The position numbers and the translations under genes are program-made. DNA of 64,000 bases from Juglans regia (taxonomy: Eukaryota; Streptophyta; Magnoliopsida; Fagales; Juglandaceae). The stretch covers positions 806,001 through 870,000 of the forward strand of contig NC_049905.1 in assembly GCF_001411555.2 (NCBI RefSeq), read 5' to 3'. Positions 57,456-64,000 of this stretch are shown piece after piece; within the stretch, counting starts at the first letter, position 1; each line of letters starts with the position of its first letter. The notes below the pieces were generated by a model. It worked only from the letters and a program-made list of their open reading frames with translations. It was not told where the DNA came from and made no database searches.

Positions 57456-57523
57456 TGATGGCCATTTTATCAAATAACGCTCCAAAGAAGGGAAAGAGCA
57501 ATGCCACTCCAACCTCTGCCATG
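57456..57523 (-). pseudogene. NLR gene-start relic, copy 7
   Basis: ATGGCAGAGGTTGGAGTGGC on the minus strand (start at 57523) matches MAEVGVA. The block continues to the FDKMA-type codons with small indels and ends in repeat sequence. Confidence 0.65.
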
Positions 57524-58059
57524 GCCGAAAGAACGTCTGAGTTAATGAGCGCATAAATTAAAACAAAAACTGTTGATTAGATAACTACTACTAGATCTGT
57601 GCGGTAGAAATGGTGCAAAGAATAGTCAAGAAAGCTTAGTTTGATTCCTTTTGGGACAACTGATCAATATGGTCATTAGAGGTGGGCTGCACTTCACACT
57701 CATGAAATAATGTGCATCCATTCAACTTCACAGTAAAGATGACCTTTGAATAAATAAAGAAAAACACTATAGATACAAAGGGATCCCACTCACATCACTA
57801 CACACTAATGTGAGTGCGCCACGTTTCCTCCCCTTTTTTTTCCTTACTTTTCTTTCTCCACCCGTGCAATTTCCCTCCCCTCCCCTCCTCCCCCTTTCCC
57901 TCTTTGTCTCTGTCCGTCTCCACCATTACCGTCACCGCCATGGTGGTCGGAGACCACCTCAGGGCCTGCAGAATCTGTCAGCGATCCAATCGGCACCGTC
58001 TGGCGGGGGGATGGGAGCTCCCGTGCACGACAAGCTACGTGAGCTGATCAATGTCTACA
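57524..58059. other. Cluster flank followed by a pyrimidine-rich/GC-rich insert
   Basis: 57530-57770 repeats flank units of 35340-35460. 57790-58050 (CT-rich run, then CCGTCACCGCCATGGTGGTCGG) is of gene-like composition and has two overlapping open frames, neither with a known domain; it is probably an inserted gene or 5'-UTR fragment. Confidence 0.35.
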
Positions 58060-59086
58060 TAAGAGATTATCTTTTATCTGTCGGTTGGCACCTGCTCTGG
58101 ATAATTGATTCATTTGTGGCGAACTTTGGATTCTAATTGTGGATTGAATGTCTACATACATCATACATATCATCCCATTGTGGGAAATGAAGGAAAGACC
58201 CATCATTCATCATATATTTCAGAAAAAAATTACCATTGCTCCAAGATGACAGCTGTTCATATTGTTAAACGTCTTAAATTCTACCGTCTTGATCAATCGC
58301 TGCAGAGCAGCCAGCCAGAAGTTGCAATTCCCATATTCATAGTTGCTTTTTCAAAATACTTGTCCTGATCAGATGGCCTACCACCAAGAAGATGATTGAT
58401 TTGTACAAATTTTAAATAGATAAATTCTATATAAGTTTATGTATAAAAGTGGACTACATTTTAAATAAAGTATAAATAATTATTTTTTATTAGTGAAATC
58501 TATTTTTTATAAAAAATTTGTACAAAATTTATCTATATAAAGATTGTATGCAACATTAGAAAGGGAACTTCGTGGTCCCGTGGACATTGCCTTGAAAAAT
58601 GAGAGAGATGGCAATCGAAAATAAAATAAAAAAACATTTTACCACCATTCACCATTTAATTTACCACCATTCACCATTTAATTGCCTTTGAAATTGTCAG
58701 ATTTTAGTTGGTTATGATCATGTAAATTGCCATTTTTAGTAGTTTATAGGACAATTTAAATAAAAGTAGCAGCACCTCGCATATGCAAATTCAATGTTTA
58801 TTTAGCTAAAGTTCTTAGAGCTTTGAGCAGTAGCTGATGGACGCATAAATAAATAAAATAAAATAAAAAGTGTTAATTAGATAACTACGTACTAATTAAC
58901 AACGAGATTTCAGAGAAGTAAAATAGGAAACTTGAGAAAGAAAAAGTTTTACTTTTTCATATCAAAGCTAAGGAACTGATCATTGTATGATCTGTCATGG
59001 ATGCTGCAGGGTTTTGCCAGATGAATATGAGCAAAATGGAATTATCCTACCAATTTGCTTTCCAAGCAGCGGGCACCAAATTAGTG
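58060..59086. repeat. Block B split by a small AT-rich MITE, plus spacer
   Basis: Block B is read at 58270-58392 and resumes at 58557-58790 (GAAAGGGAACTTCGTGG, CACCTCGCATATGCAAATTC). The piece in between, about 58393-58556, has inverted TTGTACAAATTTTAAATAGA / AAATTTGTACAA-type ends and is probably a MITE. 58800-59086 holds nothing recognised. Confidence 0.5.
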
Positions 59087-59094
59087 GTTTGTTT

Positions 59095-60644
59095 TAGGAC
59101 TGAGTAAAAATCCGACAATCCGACTCCGAATCCGACTCCGCACCGGTTCCGCTCCGACTCCGCTCCGGCTTCTACTCCGACTTGTCGGAGCAGAGTCGAA
59201 GGTTTTTTCCCCTTGGAAGTCGGAGTCGGATTCGGAGTCACTGATGAACTGACTTTGGCTCCGCTCCGATCCGCCTCTGACCCTCCACCTCCGACTCTGC
59301 CTCCGCCTCCGATTTTATACATATTCTATAAAAAGATATGTTTTTTTATATATTAATTATTTAAATTTTATACAACTATATCTTATATAGTTAGTTAAAC
59401 TCAATAATATACTAGTTAAATAATATATTTATAGTATAATATATAGACTAAATTGACTAATAATAGTTTAGTATATGACTATAATATACTACTATAAACA
59501 CTAAGATGCATAATAACATCAACATGTAATATTGTAATACTAATGAATAAACACTAATCTATAAATTTATAATAACATATAATACTAATGTATAATAACT
59601 AAAGTATTATTCATATAAATTACTAATAGTATTAATTACTATATATAAATTAGTAAACCACTTTAAGCCTATATATAAATTACTATATAAATCACTATAG
59701 TATTAATTACTAATACTATATTACTATATGATACTATTAACTATAGTGATATACTAGTATTAGACATTAGTGTACTAATACAATCAGTGATATAGTTAGT
59801 ATAATATTTATACTAATACTATTATATAGTTATACTAAATTAAAATCACTATAGCAAATACTAATATATAATTATACTAATCACTATAACTAATACTAAT
59901 ACTAATATAGACTATAGTTATAACTTATAGTATTATAACTATACTAAATCACTATAACTTATACTAATATAGTTATACTAAAATTTAAATCACCATAACT
60001 AATACTAATATAGTTATATTACTATAAGGTACTATTAACTATAGTGATATACTAGTATTAGACATTAGTGTACTAATAGTCTAATACAATCAGTGAAATA
60101 GTTAGTATAATATTTATACTAATACTATTATACAGTTATACTAACTTAAAATCACTATAACTAATAGTAATATTAATATAGACTATAGTTATAACTTATA
60201 GTATTATAACTATACTAAATCACTATAACTTATAATAATATAGTTATACTAAAATTTAAATCACTATAACTAATACTAATATAGTTATATTACTATAGGG
60301 TACTATTAACTATAGTGATATACTAGTATTAGACATTAGTGTATTACTTGTTTTATTTTTGAATGCATGTTAGTATGTTACTTGTTTTATTTAGTTGTAT
60401 TTTTTGTTATAATCAAAAGTTTAATTACTTTAGATTATAATGTTGAGAAAATTGAAAGCCTTCCAATCTTCTTCTTCTTCTTCTTCTTCTTAATAAAAAA
60501 AGTGGGTCAAATAAGAAGTTAAAAAAGACAAAAATAAAAAAATCCGACTCCGCTCTGACAAGTTGGAGTCGGAGGTCGGATTCTGACAAAGTCGGAGTCG
60601 GAGGTTGGGCCCTCCGACTCCGAAAGGGTCGGTGCTCAGCCCTA
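59095..60644. mobile_element. Non-autonomous hAT-like element with complete ends
   Basis: 1550 bp bounded by the 8-bp direct repeats GTTTGTTT (59087-59094 and 60645-60652). The termini are TAGGACTGAGTA at the left and, read inverted, TAGGGCTGAGCA at the right. Both subterminal regions (59105-59300, 60540-60635) are packed with TCCGACTCCG/CGGAGTCGGA repeats, the likely transposase binding sites. The centre is AT-rich with a tandem repeat and a CTT tract at 60467-60490. No transposase is encoded, so it would depend on an enzyme made elsewhere. Confidence 0.88.
59728..60345. repeat. Tandem repeat inside the hAT-like element, unit 270-300 bp
   Basis: ACTATTAACTATAGTGATAT followed by ACTAGTATTAGACATTAGTG begins near 59732, 60030 and 60302. 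The units between are very similar, with small indels. Confidence 0.8.
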
Positions 60645-60652
60645 GTTTGTTT

Positions 60653-61030
60653 TATTTGACAAACATTCTTTTTAGGGCAATATCTCGTAATAGTATATAT
60701 GTAAATAGCAATAAAAATTTTTGAGTTAATTTGATTTATTGATTTCAGTAAATGAAATAAAGAAGTTAAATAAAAATATTATAAAGTAAAAAATTATATT
60801 AATTAATATTATTTTTAATATTATTTTTATCTTAAAATTTGAAAAAATAGTATTATTTTATGTTTTGTTTGAGAGTTTGTGAAAGTTATAATAATTAGAT
60901 AAACAATTAAAGATTTAAAATTAAAAATATTTTATATTTAAATGATATTTATGGATAAAATATCTAAATATATCTAAGAATACTTTATAACAGTTATATT
61001 ACCAGACAAATCTTAATGTCTAAGTGTTTA
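60653..61030. repeat. Degenerate GATGAG-family interior (as 33725-33960)
   Basis: GTTTGAGAGTTTGTGAAAGTT and TTATATTACCAGACAAATCTTAA align with 33800-33960. No coding content. Confidence 0.4.
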
Positions 61031-61084
61031 TGTTCAACTTAAGTGATAATTAAATGAATAAATCTTCGTATCAGCCCCTATTTT

Positions 61085-61630
61085 GGATCAGCCGAGACAC
61101 ACCTTACGTGTCCCAAGTAAAATGACCAAAAACCCCACAACAAAACCAACTTCCCTCTCATTTTACGTTTCTTCTTGCTCCCTCTACCTCGTGTCGTCCG
61201 AGCCCCGCCATCCCCGCCCCTCGCCCATCCTCTCCCCCCACCCCCACCACCTGCCCGCGTTGGCATCCTCTCTCCCAGCCGGCGTCGGTATCCTCTCCCC
61301 CACCTCCACCCCCACCCAGTGTCGCCATCCTCTCCCCCACCAGTACCCCCTGTAGGCCAAATGAGAGGCATGGCTGAGCATGGAGGGCTAAGGGAGGTGT
61401 GGTGGAGCTGCTGGTGGCTGAGGGAGGCTTGAGGTGGCGGCTGGAGCCGTGGGTGGTGGCGTACGGCTCGGTGGCACTGCAGAACTCGTATGGGTGAAAC
61501 CCATTTTTGGGAAAGAGAGGGAGAGAGCTGCCATGCTCAAAGAGTCTAAGGGGGAGGTCAAGGGGCTCGGTGGTGCTCGACGGTGGGGCTGGAGGCTGAC
61601 GACGGCGGCGGTAGCAGCGGCAAACCATTA
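61085..61630. other. GC-rich block next to the bL12 frame
   Basis: About 540 bp much richer in G+C than anything nearby. It includes imperfect tandem copies of CCATCCTCTCCCCCAC at 61225-61345. Long open frames on both strands are low-complexity (Pro/Ser/Gly/Arg). It may be the promoter/leader region of the following gene or a separately inserted fragment. A stop at 61629-61631 separates it from the bL12 frame. Confidence 0.4.
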
Positions 61631-61667
61631 GGAGAACCCATTTCGGGTTTCACGTGGGGGCTTCCGG

Positions 61668-61952
61668 ATGGGCCTCAACAAGTACGATCCTGCTGGAAAC
61701 GGTACAGCGTCTGCCGATGAGGCCAAGTCTGTCGAGAAGACGGTGTTCGATATCAAGCTTGAGAAGTTTGACGTGGCGTCCAAGATTAAGATAATAAAGG
61801 AGGTGAGGACGTTCACGGATTTGGGTCTGAAGGAGGCCAAGGAGTTGGTGGAGAAAGCGCCCGTGGTGTTGAAGAAGGGACTCACCAAAGAGGAGGCCGA
61901 TTCCATTGTTGCCAAGTTCAAGGACTTGGGTTCTACTGTGGTATTGGAATGA
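61668..61952 (+). CDS. bL12 (L7/L12) ribosomal protein, C-terminal domain only
   Basis: 94 residues from ATG 61668; an in-frame stop 39 bp upstream excludes a longer protein in this frame. Residues about 25-94 are the complete C-terminal domain that binds translation factors (KTVFDIKLEKFD, IIKEVRTFTDLGLKEAKELV, ending GSTVVLE). It resembles the plant mitochondrial type more than the plastid one. Family members are about 180-200 residues; here the targeting peptide and the N-terminal domain that dimerises and binds uL10 are missing. Thus it could not be imported or join the ribosomal stalk in the normal way. No intron or frameshift lies in the remaining part. It is either a 5'-truncated retrocopy or the last exon of a gene whose first part has been replaced. 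A poly(A) tract is not obvious downstream. Confidence 0.75.
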   Translation: MGLNKYDPAGNGTASADEAKSVEKTVFDIKLEKFDVASKIKIIKEVRTFTDLGLKEAKELVEKAPVVLKKGLTKEEADSIVAKFKDLGSTVVLE

Positions 61953-63300
61953 CAATTATTATTATTTTGAACTTTTCGGATTTAGTCTTTTGATGTAGAA
62001 TAATGGCGTCTTAGATTAATGGGAAATGAGAATTTTGTTAGTGGGAACTGTTATCGGGTGCTTTTATATGATCCCAGTTTTACTGAGAATGATTCTCTCC
62101 AAATTTGTGCTTGTCGTGCTATATTGAAAGTGAAAAATCTCAATTCTTCGTTTGTTTGAGCATATCACAAATACGATCTGGTTTGGTATGTTACATGTCT
62201 TGTCTTGTACAAACCAAAACCCCCAGAATCTTATGTTGATGTATTGGTTACCTATTGGCCCGTATTTTCATTCACGATCATTGTCAAATTTCATTCACCA
62301 TGGTTTGTTTATTTTTCCACCGGATAAAACTCCATTCAAGGCAGTTTTTTTAGGCTTTATCCTCTTATTTCTTTGAGGCTAGCATGGGTTTAAAGTAAGA
62401 TGAGAAAGTTTTTGCTCTTGGTGTTGATTAAGAAAAATTCACATTGGTGTTTACGGTTAAAGGATAGGGGGCTTATTGGCTTATGATTGAGGACACCATT
62501 TGCTGTGCTATTTGCACTTATAGATTTTTGAGTCAATTAACTAGGAAAATAGAAAGGAATATAAAGGCTATGAACAGTTTACAAATGTTGATAGGCTAGG
62601 AGATTATGGTGTTGAGGCATTTAGTTCTTTGAGACGTGAAATTGTTTGCTACTTTTGTGTTTGTAAGGTTTACTGCTAGCTTGCTCAAAGCTTGCTGAGA
62701 TAGGATTTTGGTGCTACATCAACATTTTTTAGGAAGAAATAGAACCAAGGTTACCTTCTTTTTGCCTGCCTTGATAGTCAAACATGTACAATTACTCAAA
62801 ATATTATTCCTTTTCTTGTGCCATTCTTTTGTCACGAATAAGGGGCAATATGAAGGCAAAACCATAGAAAGGTGATAGAGACATGTTCTTGCTTGCCCAA
62901 AAGCAAGATTCTCCGTTGTACATAATATGTGGTAAAGCTCTTGTGGACTAAATAAATATATTGCACTGTCTGAAAAAGATTAGGAAGGCTATGGAGTTTG
63001 ATACTGCATGGGGTTGGAGGAAGATTCTTCATAATAAGGGAAGTCATATACTGTATATTGTATTGTATTATAAAGCATTTTGCTTTAGTTTTTACCTTTT
63101 GAATGAGATTTATTATTCGTCAAAAGAAAATGGAAGCTCCCTCCTCCCTCACTCTCCTGTGGCGGAAGAAACAGGGAAGCAGTGCATGCCTAAGAATGGC
63201 ATTCCAATATTCGCAACATTGGAATAATATTAAAAAAAATATTCTAACAATATTTTATATAACTTTTAACTTTCAACTAAAATCATTTCATCTCATCTCC
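61953..63300. other. Spacer, probably including the former 3' UTR of the bL12 gene
   Basis: 62000-62160 looks like a plant 3' UTR. Nothing else is recognised; 63230-63308 resembles the end of a GATGAG MITE (CAACTAAAATCATTTCATCT, CATCTCCTCATCC). Confidence 0.4.
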
Positions 63301-63308
63301 TCATCCAT

Positions 63309-63770
63309 TTTTTTTTTTTATCAGTAAAAGATAGATATTATATATATAAATGAAATAGGCATAGCCCTTGTACACAGGAAGTATACATAAGAACTCCTAA
63401 TTACATTCTAAGGACGATAAATTAAAGACAAGAATTCCTGAACATTATCTCCATGTAATACAATAGTGGAAAACCAACGCATTAAAGTGTGGAGAAAAAA
63501 ATTATTCAGCTCAGTCGTAGTGCGTTCCTTATCTTAAAAGCATTGTCCATTCCTTTCTATCCAAATACACCACATTATGCACAACGGAATAATTTTCCAC
63601 CCTGCTGCCACTTGATGGCATCCTTGCATCTTGGACCAACAACCCAACAAGTCCACCACCCTCATAGGCATAACCCAAGCAATATCTACCCAACAAATAG
63701 AAGCCCCGTGTTTATCAACTACTGTGTGCATGCATTCGCATTTGCGCTTCCTTTTCACCCAATCCCTTGC
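63309..63770 (-). mobile_element. LINE 3'-end fragment
   Basis: A T-tract at 63309-63319 (poly(A) on the other strand) is followed by LINE-type 3' sequence (CATAGCCCTTGTACACAGGAAGTATACA). On the minus strand PLCIMWCIWIERNGQCF at about 63534-63600 is the end of the zf-RVT region found in plant L1-type LINEs. The 5' part is missing. Confidence 0.75.
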
Positions 63771-64000
63771 TATCGCGTGGGTTTACAGTGGGATTTGGAT
63801 GAATTTGTGACCAATTCAAATTTTGTGTTGCAATTTTTCTCTCCGTACAGTGCGATTTTTTCTCTGTACACTTTCCTGGTTTCTTTTCTTTTTGTGTTCT
63901 GTTGGTGGTGATTTGTTAATGGCTTTTTGTGGAGATTAGCGTATCACAGCAGCATTGGTTTAACATAGTGGGTTGGATAAGATGGGGCTGTGCAACGAGG

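Noticed and set aside
59047..59322. Gly/Ser-rich minus-strand frame
   Set aside because: Produced by the CGGAGTCGGA subterminal repeats of the hAT-like element.
59728..60345. CRISPR-like or satellite array
   Set aside because: Units of 270-300 bp without unique spacers, inside a transposon; it is a simple tandem repeat.
61083..61631. Several long Pro/Ser- or Gly-rich frames on both strands
   Set aside because: They come from GC-rich low-complexity DNA with few stop codons; frames on both strands overlap and none has a domain.

Overview
The window is nuclear DNA of a woody eudicot. It has spliced plant-type genes, a coiled-coil NLR resistance-gene cluster, very AT-rich spacers, and every main class of plant transposon (Ty3/gypsy, L1-type LINE, hAT, Mutator, CACTA, Harbinger-like MITEs). 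The NLR type and the abundant GATGAG-ended MITEs suggest Fagales, perhaps Juglandaceae. That is an inference from memory of related genomes and was not tested. There are no bacterial features, tRNAs, rRNAs or CRISPR arrays.

Layout. 1-1 kb: tail of a decayed gypsy polyprotein. 1-6 kb: AT-rich sequence with an array of fold-back MITEs, one holding an apparently plastid-derived segment at its apex. 6.4-12.3 kb: a structurally complete Mutator-like element (MULE) with 262-bp terminal inverted repeats and a 9-bp target duplication. It carries a stop-ridden transposase and, tail to tail with it, an open gene for a GRF zinc-finger/coiled-coil/membrane protein. 12.5-14.8 kb: broken hAT transposase, possibly the element that the MULE interrupts. 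15-20.3 kb: two copies of a roughly 1.2-kb segment, one carrying a LINE, around an orphan copy of the ABA2-like promoter and first exon. 22-25.8 kb: intact CNL resistance gene. 26-36.5 kb: relics and repeats of NLR-cluster type. 37.5-39.4 kb: intact two-exon ABA2-like xanthoxin dehydrogenase gene. 40.5-41.1 kb: CIPK kinase pseudogene with an internal triplication. 45.2-49.2 kb: second CNL gene, killed by a nonsense codon and a MITE. 51-53.8 kb: CACTA-ended chimera with fragments of a DAHP synthase gene and a probable RING-type gene. 54-61 kb: more relics, then a complete non-autonomous hAT-like element. 61.7 kb: C-terminal domain of a bL12 ribosomal protein. 63.3-63.8 kb: LINE remnant.

Only three genes look functional by inspection: the CNL at 22-25.7 kb, the ABA2-like gene, and the GRF gene inside the MULE. 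The bL12 ORF is open but lacks the N-terminal half of the family. NLR gene starts recur at least nine times as short relics (seven CC-domain starts and two leader/start copies), all in the same orientation as the two full-length genes. This indicates repeated duplication and decay of one NLR array that has taken in ABA2, and much of the transposon load sits in those duplicated flanks. All identity statements are by eye; no alignment or database search was run.
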